64,000 nt of DNA from Sulfuritalea sp. (GCA_023229685.1 JALNYT010000003.1:46062-110061), one strand, 5' to 3'. Shown: positions 52,217-62,789, counted from the first letter of the stretch. Made by a program: numbers and translations. Notes: generated by a model from the letters alone, not told the origin.

Positions 52217-55200
52217 ATGAAATCCAAATTTCGCAAGCTGCTGGGCGCCGCACTGTTGACGGGCGCCTTCCTCTCGCCGCAACTGCACGCCGACGATATC
52301 GATCTTTACGTAGGCGGCGAGGCCTCCACCGGCTCCCAGGCCAACGTCCTGATCGTGCTCGACAACATGGCCGACTGGGCGCGCGCCGCGGAGGGCTGGC
52401 CGGAGGGCAAGCAAGGCGTATCCGAACTCGAAGCCCTGTCCGAGATCGTCTCCACCCTCGGCGACAACATCAATGTCGGGCTGCTGATGGCGGCGGGTTC
52501 CAACGGCGGCTATGTGCGTTTTGCCGTCCGCGAGATGAGCGGCACCAACAAGACCGCCTTCGGCAGCATGCTCAACACCATGGTCGCCAACTTCGGCGGC
52601 GACGGCGACAACGACGACAAGGTGAACACCTCATCCATCGTCTATGACAGCATGCTGAATACGGCCTATCGCTACTTCAACGGCTTCGCCCGTTTCGGCA
52701 CCACCGATCTGCCCAGTGGCAGCCAGCTTGACCTGCGCGATTACGCCGGCAGCACGGTCAACACCACCAAAATGCCGGCCGGCGCCCTGCCTGGCAATTC
52801 CCTCGCCGACGGAACGGCAAGCTCGACTACTTACATACCGCCCGGCGCCGCCGCCGGCGGTTGCGCCAAGAACTTCATCATTTTCATCGGCAACGGTTAT
52901 CCGAACCTGGCCGGTGCCAGACAGGATTTGATCGACGCGGCGACACTGGGCGGCGTCCCATTGACCGACTCGGACGGCAACCTCACCCCCGACTTTGCCG
53001 AAGACGTTGTCGGCGGCGACAACGCCAAAGTTGCCGACGAGTGGACTCGGCTCATGTATACCTACGGCGTCAAATCCACGGTGGATGACCCGAAGAGCAC
53101 GAGCATCCCGAAGGCCAAGCTGGTCAACAAGATCGCGACCTACACCATTGACGTCTGCAAGAATTCGTGCGACGGGTCTACTGCACCGAAAACCGACGCG
53201 AATCGCGATCAAGCCAAGCTGCTGAAAAGCATGGCCAAGGTCGGCGGCGGCAAGTACTTCAAGTCCACCAGCAAGCAGGAAATCAAGAATGCGATGGCGC
53301 TGATCTTTGCCGAAATCCAGGCCGTCAATAGCGTGTTCGCCTCCGCCACGCTGCCGATTTCCGTCAATACGCAAGGCACTTACGAGAATCAGGTCTACAT
53401 CGGGGTATTCCGCCCCGATGCGGGCGCCCGGCCGCGCTGGTTCGGCAATCTCAAGGAATACAAGTTCGGCCGCTACTGCGACGCCGACCGCAACGACAAG
53501 GTGCTGATCGACAACACGCGCCCCCTGGTCAGCGGCCTGATACCGGCCATTTTGACCGGCGATGCCACCGGCACGGTCACGGGTACGTTCAGCGGTACGC
53601 TGACCAACGGAGGCACAACCGCGGTCAGCGGCACGGTGAGCGGCACCGTCAGCGGCACGGCGACGGCGACCCTGGCGGCAACGCTCAGCACCTCCGCCGG
53701 GACCACGTTCACACCGGTCGCTGACATGGGCAGCGGCACGGTGACCGGGACCATCACTGGCACGGGGACCGGCGGCGGCAGCTCGAGCTTCACCGGCACC
53801 TTCACCGCCACGCCCTCGGTTTCGGGAACCTTCACGGCGAACGATGAACGCGTCGGCGAAGATGTATCGGCGCCCGACTGCGGCACGGATGCCACGGGCA
53901 AGATTCCGCTCAAGCTGTACATGGGCGACAAGAACGGCTACCGGGCAATCGACGAGGAAGGCAATACCGGCTTCATCGATCTCTCGGCGAAGAGCTACTG
54001 GACCTCGCCTTCCACCTTCTGGACCGCAACGCCCAGCGCGGCCGGCGGCTCGAGCGACTCGCCGGACGGACCCGAAGTCGAGCGCGGCGCCGCCGCGCAG
54101 CGCCTGCGCACCAATTGGGCACAGACGCCGACCGCGCCCAACCCGGACGGGCGCAATGTCTACACCTGCCTCGGCACCTGCCTCGCTGCCGGCGCGACGA
54201 CGGCGCAAAAGACCTTGTCCAACAATGTCGTAGCGACCTCCAACACCGAGGTGACCACGGCCCTGGTGGCGCCGGCCGGCTCGGCGACCGTGTCGCTGGC
54301 CCGTTCCGGCAATACGGTGACGGCCACCTCGACCGCGGCGCACGGATTTACGGATGGAGCAACGGTGACCATCGCCGGTGCGACGCCGGTCGCCTACAAC
54401 GGCGCCAAGACCATCACTTATGTCGATGCCACGCATTTCAGCTACACCCTGAACGAATTGCCGACCACCACCGATACCGCGACCGCAACGCGGCCCGGCG
54501 GCATCGCCGGTGTCAGCAGCATCACCCTGTCCGGTACCACGGCAGGCACCACGGTGACCGCCACGGTGTCCACGACGTCACTCCATCTCCTGTCGGCCGG
54601 GAATTCGACGACGATCGCGGGCGCCGCGCAGGCCTTCCTCAATGGGCCGTGGACCGTGCTGGCGTCGCCGGCGCCGACCGGGACCACCTTTGCCTTCAGC
54701 GTAACCATCCCCGGCGGCAACCCGGCCTCTCCGGCGACCACCGCGGGCAGTGCGGTGGCCTTGGGTCAGTCGGCAACGCACAGCTCGGTGAGCTATACCA
54801 CCAGTCCCTGCGTTGCGGCCGGCACCGCCGGTTGCGTCGTGGTCCTCGCCACCGCCAACTTGGGCAACAAGTTCGTCACCGGCAATACCGTGGTGGTGTC
54901 GGGTGCGGTGCCGACCGCCTATAACACCAGCGCTGCAGGCGTCGTGATCAGCGCCACCGGCACCAGTTGCCCCAATACCACCAGCCTGACCATCAGCGCT
55001 ACCAACAAGAACAGTGTTTACTGTTACACCCTGGCCGCAGCGGCCAATGCGACGACGCCGGACGCCGGCGCCAGCATGACCGCGACAACCGTTGGCACCG
55101 CGTTCCCGGTCAACATCACGCGCACCTTGGGCAGCACGACAGCGACGGCGGTCACCACCCTTCTTGGTGTGCCCGCGCCCCATGGCTTCGCCACGACCGA

Positions 55201-57163
55201 CACCATCAGCATCACCGGCGCGGCCCAGACCCAGTACAACGGCAACTTCCATCCGCTGACGGCGGGCGTACCCGACGCGAATACCTTCACTTTCGGCCCG
55301 ATCACCCTGACCCCGACCACTCCGCCGACGGGCACGATCACCGCAACCACCGGCACGGGAATCGCCGGGCCGGATACGACCAACCTGATCCTGTGGACGC
55401 GCGGCAAGGACCTGTGGGAGGACGAGGACCTCAACGCCTCGCTGGCCAATGTCCGCGCCAGCATCCACGGCGACGTGCTGCACGCCCGGCCGGTGGTGGT
55501 CAACTACGGCAGCACGATCGGCATCGTCGGCTTCTACGGCGCCAACGACGGTTTCCTGCGCGCCATCCATGGCGGCACGGCGAGCGTCGATGGCGAGGAA
55601 AAATGGGCCTTCATCCCCAGCGAGTTCATGACCTACAGCAAGCTGGCGCGGTTGTACACCAACAGCGAGCTGGTGCGCTACCCGAACCTGTCCTGCAGCA
55701 TCACGCCGACGCCGACCCGGCGCCCCTTCTTCTGGGATGGTTCGCTGACCGCTTATCAAAGCCCGGACGGCACAGCAACCACCGCGCCGACCAAGACCTG
55801 GCTGTTTGCCACCATGCGCCGCGGCGGACGCGCGATCTATGCGCTGGACGTGACCAACCCCGACACGCCCAAGTTCATGTGGCGCATCACCAATGCCAGC
55901 ACCGGGTTCTCCGAACTGGCGCAGACCTGGTCGGAACCGATAATCACCAAGCTCAAGGGCAGCTTCACCCGGACCGATGCGACGGTGATTACCGACCCCG
56001 TGGTGCTGGTGTTCGGCGCCGGTTACGACGCCACCCAGGAGGACAAGCCGGCAGGTTCCCCGGTCTCGCCCACCATGGGCCGCGGCGTATTCGTGGTCGA
56101 GGCGGAAACCGGGCAGTTGATCCAGTTCCTGCAGCCCCCCAGCGGCGCCATGGGCTACAGCTTTGCCGCCGACGTGAATGTGCTCGACCTGAATGCCGAC
56201 GGTTTCGCCGATCGCATCTACGCCGGCGACACCAATGCCAACATATTCCGCTTCGATACGGTCCAGACTGTCACCAACGTCGCCAGCAGCACTTACTGGA
56301 AGCGCTATCGCGTCGCCAAACTCGGCGACGTCGAGCACGACGGCGGCGACAATGCGAGAAAATTCCTGTTTGCCCCGGAAGTGCTGCCCTTCACCTTCAA
56401 CGGCGTGGTCAACGTCATGGTGATGGTGGGCAGCGGCAATCGCGAAAAGCCGCTGCCCAATTTCAAGGCCGACGGCACCGCCAACAGCTTGACCTGCGGC
56501 AGCCTGTACACCGATACCTACTACCCGACTTCCACAATCGGCAAGATAAGGGATCGCTTCTATGGCGTGCTCGATACCGTGCAAACCGGCGCCGACGAGG
56601 CGACCGTCAATGGCGCTCCGATCCTGGATGGCAATCTGCAACGCATAAATGCCAGCGACGGCACTTTGACGCCCTACGACCTTTCCAACGCCTTGGGTTA
56701 TAAGGGCTGGTACGTCTATTTGCGCAACGATCCGGACGGCAACGGTTCGCGCAACGAGGAGAAGTCGGTGAACGCGGCGCGAGTGGTGGCCGGGGTGGTC
56801 TACTTTGCGACCAACACCCCGGTGGCGCCCAACCCGGACGCAGGCATCTGTTCCAATCTGGGCCAGGCGCTGGGTTATGCGGTCGATCCCTTCACCGGCA
56901 TGCCCGCGCTCAACCGCGATGAATCGACCAGCGGCGGGGTGCAAACCTTCACCGCCACCGATTACGCCACGATATTTTCCGGCGGCGGCCTGCCGCCGAC
57001 GGTGACGGCCGGCGTGGTATCGATCGGTGGCACGCCCTACCGCTTCATCATCGGCAGCGGCGGTACCTCGCTGACCTCGGCTTCATCGATTGCCGGTGCG
57101 CGCAGCGTGCTCAATCTGCGGGGCACGCGCACCCGGCTGTTCTGGTCATACGGGGCGGACTGA
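52217..57163 (+). CDS. pilY1: PilY1-like pilus tip adhesin with repetitive insert
   Basis: 1,648 residues, longer than the usual 1,100-1,200; AGGAG before ATG 52217. Signal peptide to about residue 25. An N-terminal vWA-like domain (residues 40-380) whose MIDAS motif is degenerate (VLDNMADW instead of DxSxS). A Thr/Gly-rich tract (about 449-541) and then several Ig-like/Thr-rich modules (about 685-1,050; AHGFTDGATVTIAGATP). The C-terminal PilY1 propeller domain starts at about 1,060 and has the Ca-binding DLNADGFADRIYAGD near 1,322. Exposed at the pilus tip; modulates retraction and adhesion. Confidence 0.92.
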   Translation: MKSKFRKLLGAALLTGAFLSPQLHADDIDLYVGGEASTGSQANVLIVLDNMADWARAAEGWPEGKQGVSELEALSEIVSTLGDNINVGLLMAAGSNGGYVRFAVREMSGTNKTAFGSMLNTMVANFGGDGDNDDKVNTSSIVYDSMLNTAYRYFNGFARFGTTDLPSGSQLDLRDYAGSTVNTTKMPAGALPGNSLADGTASSTTYIPPGAAAGGCAKNFIIFIGNGYPNLAGARQDLIDAATLGGVPLTDSDGNLTPDFAEDVVGGDNAKVADEWTRLMYTYGVKSTVDDPKSTSIPKAKLVNKIATYTIDVCKNSCDGSTAPKTDANRDQAKLLKSMAKVGGGKYFKSTSKQEIKNAMALIFAEIQAVNSVFASATLPISVNTQGTYENQVYIGVFRPDAGARPRWFGNLKEYKFGRYCDADRNDKVLIDNTRPLVSGLIPAILTGDATGTVTGTFSGTLTNGGTTAVSGTVSGTVSGTATATLAATLSTSAGTTFTPVADMGSGTVTGTITGTGTGGGSSSFTGTFTATPSVSGTFTANDERVGEDVSAPDCGTDATGKIPLKLYMGDKNGYRAIDEEGNTGFIDLSAKSYWTSPSTFWTATPSAAGGSSDSPDGPEVERGAAAQRLRTNWAQTPTAPNPDGRNVYTCLGTCLAAGATTAQKTLSNNVVATSNTEVTTALVAPAGSATVSLARSGNTVTATSTAAHGFTDGATVTIAGATPVAYNGAKTITYVDATHFSYTLNELPTTTDTATATRPGGIAGVSSITLSGTTAGTTVTATVSTTSLHLLSAGNSTTIAGAAQAFLNGPWTVLASPAPTGTTFAFSVTIPGGNPASPATTAGSAVALGQSATHSSVSYTTSPCVAAGTAGCVVVLATANLGNKFVTGNTVVVSGAVPTAYNTSAAGVVISATGTSCPNTTSLTISATNKNSVYCYTLAAAANATTPDAGASMTATTVGTAFPVNITRTLGSTTATAVTTLLGVPAPHGFATTDTISITGAAQTQYNGNFHPLTAGVPDANTFTFGPITLTPTTPPTGTITATTGTGIAGPDTTNLILWTRGKDLWEDEDLNASLANVRASIHGDVLHARPVVVNYGSTIGIVGFYGANDGFLRAIHGGTASVDGEEKWAFIPSEFMTYSKLARLYTNSELVRYPNLSCSITPTPTRRPFFWDGSLTAYQSPDGTATTAPTKTWLFATMRRGGRAIYALDVTNPDTPKFMWRITNASTGFSELAQTWSEPIITKLKGSFTRTDATVITDPVVLVFGAGYDATQEDKPAGSPVSPTMGRGVFVVEAETGQLIQFLQPPSGAMGYSFAADVNVLDLNADGFADRIYAGDTNANIFRFDTVQTVTNVASSTYWKRYRVAKLGDVEHDGGDNARKFLFAPEVLPFTFNGVVNVMVMVGSGNREKPLPNFKADGTANSLTCGSLYTDTYYPTSTIGKIRDRFYGVLDTVQTGADEATVNGAPILDGNLQRINASDGTLTPYDLSNALGYKGWYVYLRNDPDGNGSRNEEKSVNAARVVAGVVYFATNTPVAPNPDAGICSNLGQALGYAVDPFTGMPALNRDESTSGGVQTFTATDYATIFSGGGLPPTVTAGVVSIGGTPYRFIIGSGGTSLTSASSIAGARSVLNLRGTRTRLFWSYGAD

Positions 57164-57212
57164 GCCGGCATGGCCTGCGCTTTGGCGCAGGCCGAAAACA
57201 CCGGCACGCCGG

Positions 57213-58139
57213 CTACGTGAGTTCCCTGGGCAGCGGAAAATTGACGTTTTCCGCGACACCCGCGAGCAATTCGACCGGGCCGGCGCCTAGCGCCTTGAGG
57301 CGTTCCACGACGCCGGTGACTAAGACCTCGGGTGCCGAAGCGCCGGCGGTCACGCCGACCCGCGCGTCGCCGCTCAGCCACTGTGCTTCGATCTGATCCG
57401 CCCCATCCACCAGATAGGCCCGTACGCCGCCGATTGCCGCAACTTCGCGCAGACGGTTGGAATTCGAGCTGTTCTTCGAGCCGACCACGATCACCACATC
57501 GACCTTGCCGGCCATCGCCTTGACGGCGTCCTGGCGATTCTGCGTGGCGTAGCAGATATCGTCCTTGCGCGGCCCGACGATCTCGGGGAAACGCTCCGAC
57601 AAGGCGTGGACTATGATCCGTGCGTCGTCCACCGAGAGCGTGGTCTGCGTGACGTAGGCCAGCGGCGGCGAGCCGTCAGCGCCGACTTTGAGTTGCGCCA
57701 CATCCTCAACGTTTTCCACCAGATACATGCGGCCCGTCGCCTGGCCCATGGTGCCTTCGACTTCGGGGTGGCCCTTGTGACCGATCATGACGATCTCGTA
57801 GCCCTGCTTGTGCAGGCGCGACACCTCCATATGCACCTTGGTTACCAGCGGACAGGTGGCATCGAACACCCTGAGACCCCGCTTGGCAGCCTCCTTGCGC
57901 ACCGCCTGCGGCACGCCGTGGGCGCTGAAGATCACCGTGGCGCCATCCGGCACCTCGGCCAGCTCTTCGACGAACACGGCGCCCTTGGCCTTGAGGCCAT
58001 CGACCACGTAGCGGTTGTGCACCACTTCGTGCCGCACATAGATCGGCGCGCCGAATTTTTCCAGCGCACGTTCGACAATCGCGATCGCACGTTCGACGCC
58101 GGCGCAGAAACCTCTTGGATTGGCGAGCAGGATTTTCAT
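57213..58139 (-). CDS. ispH: 4-hydroxy-3-methylbut-2-enyl diphosphate reductase
   Basis: 308 residues. Last step of the MEP isoprenoid pathway. Three Fe-S cysteines at 12 (NPRGFCAGV), 96 (DATCPLV) and about 197 (DDICYATQNRQ), plus HGVPQ and GHPEVEGTMGQ. Its ATG overlaps the fkpB stop; it ends an operon with fkpB, lspA, ileS and ribF. Confidence 0.97.
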   Translation of the reverse strand: MKILLANPRGFCAGVERAIAIVERALEKFGAPIYVRHEVVHNRYVVDGLKAKGAVFVEELAEVPDGATVIFSAHGVPQAVRKEAAKRGLRVFDATCPLVTKVHMEVSRLHKQGYEIVMIGHKGHPEVEGTMGQATGRMYLVENVEDVAQLKVGADGSPPLAYVTQTTLSVDDARIIVHALSERFPEIVGPRKDDICYATQNRQDAVKAMAGKVDVVIVVGSKNSSNSNRLREVAAIGGVRAYLVDGADQIEAQWLSGDARVGVTAGASAPEVLVTGVVERLKALGAGPVELLAGVAENVNFPLPRELT

Positions 58140-58570
58140 TCCAGTATTCCGATGATTTGGACCTCGAAGCGCACCGGCTTGCCGGCCAGCGGATGGTTGA
58201 AATCGACCAGCACGGCTTCCTCGTCGAGTTCGCGCACGATGCCGGTGAACTTGTCGCCGCCGGGTGCGGCGAACTCGATCAGGCCGTGCAACTCGGGGCT
58301 GGCATTGGGCGGCAGGGCGCTGCGCGCCATGCGCTGCGTCAACTGCGGATTGTGGGCGCCGAAAGCCTGGTCGGCCTCGAGCAGGAACACATGGCGCTCG
58401 CCGACGGCAACGCCGATCAGACAGTGCTCGAGGGGCGGCGCCAACTCGCCGGTACCGAGTTGCAGGGTCGCCGGGGTCGAGTCGAAGGTGCTCACCAGCT
58501 CGGTGTCGTCGCCGGTGGCGACGCGGTAGTGCAGCGTGATCAGATTGCCGGCGCGTACGGTTTCGGTCAT
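58136..58570 (-). CDS. fkpB: FKBP-type peptidyl-prolyl isomerase, SlpA-like
   Basis: 144 residues from ATG 58570 (overlaps lspA stop, ATGA). FKBP/SlyD-like fold with insert-in-flap (GEKE-type segment GERHVFLLEADQAFG). The conserved PPIase core is LITLHYRVATGDDTEL. Cis-trans isomerase and chaperone in the cytoplasm. The ileS-lspA-fkpB-ispH order is conserved in many proteobacteria. Confidence 0.9.
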   Translation of the reverse strand: MTETVRAGNLITLHYRVATGDDTELVSTFDSTPATLQLGTGELAPPLEHCLIGVAVGERHVFLLEADQAFGAHNPQLTQRMARSALPPNASPELHGLIEFAAPGGDKFTGIVRELDEEAVLVDFNHPLAGKPVRFEVQIIGILE

Positions 58571-59052
58571 GAAGCTTCCTTGGGCTGACGGAACTGATGC
58601 CAGAGCATCAAGGCCACGCCGACCGTGATGGCCGAGTCGGCGACATTGAAGGCCGGCCAATGATAGCCCGCCAGATGAAAATCGAGAAAGTCGACCACGG
58701 CGCCGAAGCGCAGGCGGTCGATCACATTGCCCACCGCGCCGCCCAGGATCAGCGCCAGAGCCGCGGGCAGCAGGCGCTCCTGCGCATGCTTGCGCAGCAG
58801 GCTCAACAGCCAGAGCGAAATGCCCAGTGCCAGGACGACAAAGAACCACTTCTGCCAACCGCCGGCGTCGGCCAGAAAGCTGAAGGACGCGCCGGGATTG
58901 AAGACCAGGACGAGGTTGAAGAAGGAGGTCACGCTCTGCCGCTCCGTGTGGGGAAAGCTCGCCAGTATCCATGTCTTGCTGGCCTGATCGAGCACCAGCA
59001 CGATCGCCGCCAGCAGCAGCCAGCGGCCGAGGGTTTGGGCGGAACTAGGCAA
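58567..59052 (-). CDS. lspA: lipoprotein signal peptidase (prolipoprotein peptidase II)
   Basis: 161 residues from TTG 59052, which has GAGGAG 7 nt upstream and overlaps the ileS end by 8 bp; longer starts fall inside ileS. Four membrane segments; catalytic Asp residues in GNVIDRLRFG and FNVADSAIT. Cleaves lipoprotein signals at the lipobox in the inner membrane. Confidence 0.93.
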   Translation of the reverse strand: MPSSAQTLGRWLLLAAIVLVLDQASKTWILASFPHTERQSVTSFFNLVLVFNPGASFSFLADAGGWQKWFFVVLALGISLWLLSLLRKHAQERLLPAALALILGGAVGNVIDRLRFGAVVDFLDFHLAGYHWPAFNVADSAITVGVALMLWHQFRQPKEAS

Positions 59053-61846
59053 ACTCGCGCTCCTCACCCGAACCGAACAAATTGGAGCTGCAGCGTCCGC
59101 ACAGCTCGGGGTGTTCGGCGTTCCGGCCGACATCCTCGCGCCAGTGCCAGCAGCGCGCGCATTTGACATGGGCGCTGGGCGTGGCTGTCACGCCGGTTGC
59201 CGCCTCGCCAGCGCCTGCCTTTTCGAGACTGACCTTGGAGCAGATGAAGACGAACTTGAGGTCCTCGCCCAAGGACGCCAGCAACTCGTGCGCTTCGGCC
59301 CCGACGCGGAGGCTGACCTCGGCCTGCAGCGAGGAACCGATGCCGCCGGTGCCGCGCACGTCTTCCAGCACCCGCGAGACTTCGGCGCGCACGGCGCGAA
59401 TCGCCTGCCACCGTGCCACCAGCGCCGACTCTGCGGCCTGCTCCGGCAGCGTGTGCCAGGTGTCGAGCATGACGCTTTCGCCCTGCTTGAGCGTGGTCCA
59501 GATTTCCTCGGCGGTGAAGGACAGGATCGGCGCCATCAGCCGCGTCACGGTTTGCAGGATGTGCCACAGGGCGCTTTGCGCCGAGCGACGGGCGCGGGAA
59601 TTTTCCGCCGCCGTATAGAGCCGGTCCTTGAGGATGTCGAGGTAGAAGGCGCCGAGGTCCTCGGAGCAGAAGTTCATCAGCGCCTGCACCACCTTGTGGA
59701 ATTCGAAGCGGTCGTAGTCGGCGGTGCACTGGGTCTGCAACTGCCGCGTCAGGGCAAGGGCGTAACGGTCGATTTCCAGCCAGTCGGAAGGCGGCAGCAG
59801 CTTTGCCGCGGAATCGAAATCCGCCGTGTTGGCCAGCAGGAAACGCAGCGTGTTGCGCAGGCGGCGATAGACCTCGACCACGCGCGGCAGGATGGTCTTC
59901 TCGTCGATCGACAGTTCGCCCGAGTAGTCGGTGCTGGCCACCCAGAGACGCAGGATTTCGGCGCCGAGCGTGTCGGAAATCTTCTGCGGTGCGACCACGT
60001 TGCCCTTCGACTTGGACATCTTCATGCCCTTGCCGTCGACCACGAAGCCATGGGTCAGCAGCGCCTTGTAGGGCGCGCGGCCGTCGATCGCGGCACCGGT
60101 GAGCAGGCTGGAATGAAACCAGCCGCGATGCTGGTCCGACCCTTCGAGATAGAGGTCGGCCGGATAGTCAAGGTCCCTGGCGTGGGAGCCGCGCAGCACG
60201 GTGCGGTGCGTGGTCCCGGAATCGAACCAGACATCGAGCGTGTCGCGCATCTTGTCGTACTGGCCGGCTTCATCTCCGAGCAGTTCCACCGCGTCGAGCT
60301 TGAACCAGGCGTCGATGCCCTCCTGCTCGATGCGCTTGGCCACGGCTTCGAGCAGTTCCAGCGTGCGCGGATGCGGCTCGCCGGTTTCCTTGTGCAGGAA
60401 GAAGGGGATCGGCACGCCCCAGTTGCGCTGGCGCGAGACGCACCAGTCGGGCCGGTTGGCGATCATCGCGTGCAGCCGCGCCTTGCCCCAGTCGGGATAG
60501 AACTTGGTCGCGTCGACGGCGGCGAGCGCCTTTTCGCGCAACGTGCCGCCTTCGACAGGGATACGGTTCATTCCCACGAACCACTGCGTCGTGGCGCGGT
60601 AGATGATCGGCGTCTTGTGGCGCCAGCAGTGCATGTAGCTATGCACGATCACGTCGCTGGCGAACAGGCTGCCGACCTCGGCCAGCTTGTCGATGATCGC
60701 CGCATTGGCCTTCCACACGTTCATGCCGCCGAAGAAGGGCAGGCTGGCGGCGAACACGCCGTCGCCCTGCACCGGGGTCAGGATCTCGTCGTTGTGCATG
60801 CCGTGCTTGCGGCAGGATTCGAAATCCTCCAGGCCGTAGGCCGGCGCGCTGTGAACGATGCCGGTACCGGTGTCGAGCGTGACGTAGTCGCCCAAATACA
60901 CGGGTGACTTGCGTTCGTACAACGGATGCAGGAAGTTCACCAGCGACAGCGCCGTCCCCTGGCAGGCGCCGAGCACCTCGCCTTGCAGCTGGTAGCGCTC
61001 CAGCGCCGCAGCGCGCAATTCGGCGGCCAGGATCAGGCAGCCGCGCGCCGTCGTCACCAGTTCGTAGGTGAAGTCCGGATGCATGTTGAGCGCCTGGTTG
61101 GCGGGAATGGTCCACGGTGTGGTGGTCCAGATCACCGTGAAGCAGTCGCCGTCAGGCAGCGCGTCGATGCCAAAGGCATGGGCAACGCGACCGCGTTCGG
61201 CGGCATCGAGACGGAAGGCGACGTCGATCGCCGGGGACTTCTTGTCCTGATACTCGACCTCGGCCTCGGCCAGTGCCGAGCCGCAGTCGAAGCACCAATT
61301 CACCGGCTTGAGTCCCTTGAACAGGTAGTCGCGGGCATACAGTTCGCCCACCGCGCGGATTTCGTCCGCCTCGTTGCGGAAGGCCATGGTCAGGTAGGGA
61401 TTGTCCCAGTCGCCCAGCACGCCGAGGCGGATGAAGTCCTTCTTCTGCCGTTCCACCTGTTCGGCGGCGAAGCTGCGGCACAGCTCTCGCGCCTGGTCGG
61501 CGGGCAGATGCTTGCCGTGGGTCTTCTCGATCTGGTGTTCGATCGGCAGGCCGTGGCAGTCCCAGCCCGGCACATAGGGCGCATCGAAACCGGCCAGCGT
61601 CTTGGCGCGGACGATGATGTCCTTGAGGATCTTGTTCACCGCGTGGCCGATGTGAATGTCGCCATTGGCATAGGGCGGACCGTCGTGCAGCACGAAGCGC
61701 GGACGACCCTTGGCGGTGGCGCGAATCTTCTGGTAGAGCTTCTCCTGCTGCCACTGTGCGATCCAGCCCGGCTCGCGCTTGGCGAGATCGCCGCGCATCG
61801 GAAAGGGCGTGTCAGGCATGTTGAGGGTCTTGCGGTAGTCAGCCAT
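59045..61846 (-). CDS. ileS: isoleucyl-tRNA synthetase
   Basis: 933 residues from ATG 61846 (MADYRKTLNMPDTPFP, the expected start; overlaps ribF stop by 8 bp). Class I signatures PYANGDIHIGHAVNK and KMSKSKGNVV. The editing domain and the C-terminal zinc finger (CARCWHWREDVG ... CGRC) are present. Charges tRNA-Ile in the cytoplasm. Confidence 0.97.
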   Translation of the reverse strand: MADYRKTLNMPDTPFPMRGDLAKREPGWIAQWQQEKLYQKIRATAKGRPRFVLHDGPPYANGDIHIGHAVNKILKDIIVRAKTLAGFDAPYVPGWDCHGLPIEHQIEKTHGKHLPADQARELCRSFAAEQVERQKKDFIRLGVLGDWDNPYLTMAFRNEADEIRAVGELYARDYLFKGLKPVNWCFDCGSALAEAEVEYQDKKSPAIDVAFRLDAAERGRVAHAFGIDALPDGDCFTVIWTTTPWTIPANQALNMHPDFTYELVTTARGCLILAAELRAAALERYQLQGEVLGACQGTALSLVNFLHPLYERKSPVYLGDYVTLDTGTGIVHSAPAYGLEDFESCRKHGMHNDEILTPVQGDGVFAASLPFFGGMNVWKANAAIIDKLAEVGSLFASDVIVHSYMHCWRHKTPIIYRATTQWFVGMNRIPVEGGTLREKALAAVDATKFYPDWGKARLHAMIANRPDWCVSRQRNWGVPIPFFLHKETGEPHPRTLELLEAVAKRIEQEGIDAWFKLDAVELLGDEAGQYDKMRDTLDVWFDSGTTHRTVLRGSHARDLDYPADLYLEGSDQHRGWFHSSLLTGAAIDGRAPYKALLTHGFVVDGKGMKMSKSKGNVVAPQKISDTLGAEILRLWVASTDYSGELSIDEKTILPRVVEVYRRLRNTLRFLLANTADFDSAAKLLPPSDWLEIDRYALALTRQLQTQCTADYDRFEFHKVVQALMNFCSEDLGAFYLDILKDRLYTAAENSRARRSAQSALWHILQTVTRLMAPILSFTAEEIWTTLKQGESVMLDTWHTLPEQAAESALVARWQAIRAVRAEVSRVLEDVRGTGGIGSSLQAEVSLRVGAEAHELLASLGEDLKFVFICSKVSLEKAGAGEAATGVTATPSAHVKCARCWHWREDVGRNAEHPELCGRCSSNLFGSGEEREFA

Positions 61847-62789
61847 GAGTCGTGCCAGTAATTGAATGTGTGTTGAAGAAGGCGCGCACCGCCGCGACGT
61901 CACGGGCGATCTGCGCCTTGAGCGCATCGAGTGAATCGAACTTGGCCTCGGCGCGCAGCTTGTGCAGAAAATTCACGTCGACGTGGGTGCCGTAAATGTC
62001 GCGGTCGAAATCCAGAATATGAACCTCCAGCACCGGCTTCATGCCCGCGCCGACGGTGGGCCGCACGCCGATGTTCGCGGCGCCGGGCAGCGGTTGCGCG
62101 GCGACTCCCGAAACCGTGACGGCGAATACGCCGGACAGGGGCAGGCGCTGGCGCTTGACCTGGATATTGGCGGTGGGAAAGCCGATCGTGCGGCCGATCT
62201 TCTTGCCGTCCATGACCCGCCCGGCGATGACAAAGGCGCGCCCCAGCAGTTCCTCGGCGTGCTCGATGTTGCCGCTCGCAAGTGCATGGCGCACGGCGGA
62301 ACTGGATACGCGGAGCCCGCCGAAATCCACCGTGTGCATGGCCTCGACCACAAAGCGGTGCTGCTGCCCCATCCGTTGCAACAGGGCGAAGTCGCCGGCC
62401 CGGCCCTTGCCGAAGCGGAAGTCGTCGCCGACGATCAGATGTCGCACCGACAAGCCCTGCACCAGGATGCGTTCGACGAACTGCTCGGCGGTGAGCGCCG
62501 CCAGTTTGCGGTTGAAGCGACAGACATGCACCCGGTCGACGCCGCAATCCGCCAGCAGTTCCACCTTGTCGCGCAGACTGGCCAGACGCGCCGGCGCCTG
62601 CTCCGGGGCAAACAGTTCGCGCGGATGCGGCTCGAAGGTGAGCACCGTCGCCGGCAAGCCAAGCTCGCGCGCCTTGGCTGTCAATTCAGCCAGCAGCGCA
62701 CGATGGCCGAGGTGCACGCCATCGAAATTGCCGATGGTCAGTACCGTAGACGTCGTCGCCCGTTCGGGAACACCGCGAAAAACCAGCAT
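61839..62789 (-). CDS. ribF: bifunctional riboflavin kinase/FMN adenylyltransferase
   Basis: 316 residues. N-terminal FMN adenylyltransferase (LTIGNFDGVHLGHRALL; LIVGDDFRFGKGRAGDF; SSSAVRHAL) and C-terminal riboflavin kinase (GRTIGFPTANIQV, the PTAN motif). Makes FMN and FAD. First gene of the ribF-ileS-lspA-fkpB-ispH operon. Confidence 0.96.
   Translation of the reverse strand: MLVFRGVPERATTSTVLTIGNFDGVHLGHRALLAELTAKARELGLPATVLTFEPHPRELFAPEQAPARLASLRDKVELLADCGVDRVHVCRFNRKLAALTAEQFVERILVQGLSVRHLIVGDDFRFGKGRAGDFALLQRMGQQHRFVVEAMHTVDFGGLRVSSSAVRHALASGNIEHAEELLGRAFVIAGRVMDGKKIGRTIGFPTANIQVKRQRLPLSGVFAVTVSGVAAQPLPGAANIGVRPTVGAGMKPVLEVHILDFDRDIYGTHVDVNFLHKLRAEAKFDSLDALKAQIARDVAAVRAFFNTHSITGTTHG

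Noticed and set aside
54578..56944. 788-codon minus-strand open frame opposite pilY1
   Set aside because: No recognisable protein features; pilY1 has the ribosome site, leader and PilY1 domain.
58567..59169. Longer lspA start at 59169
   Set aside because: It would overlap ileS by more than 120 bp with non-family sequence; TTG 59052 has a good ribosome site.
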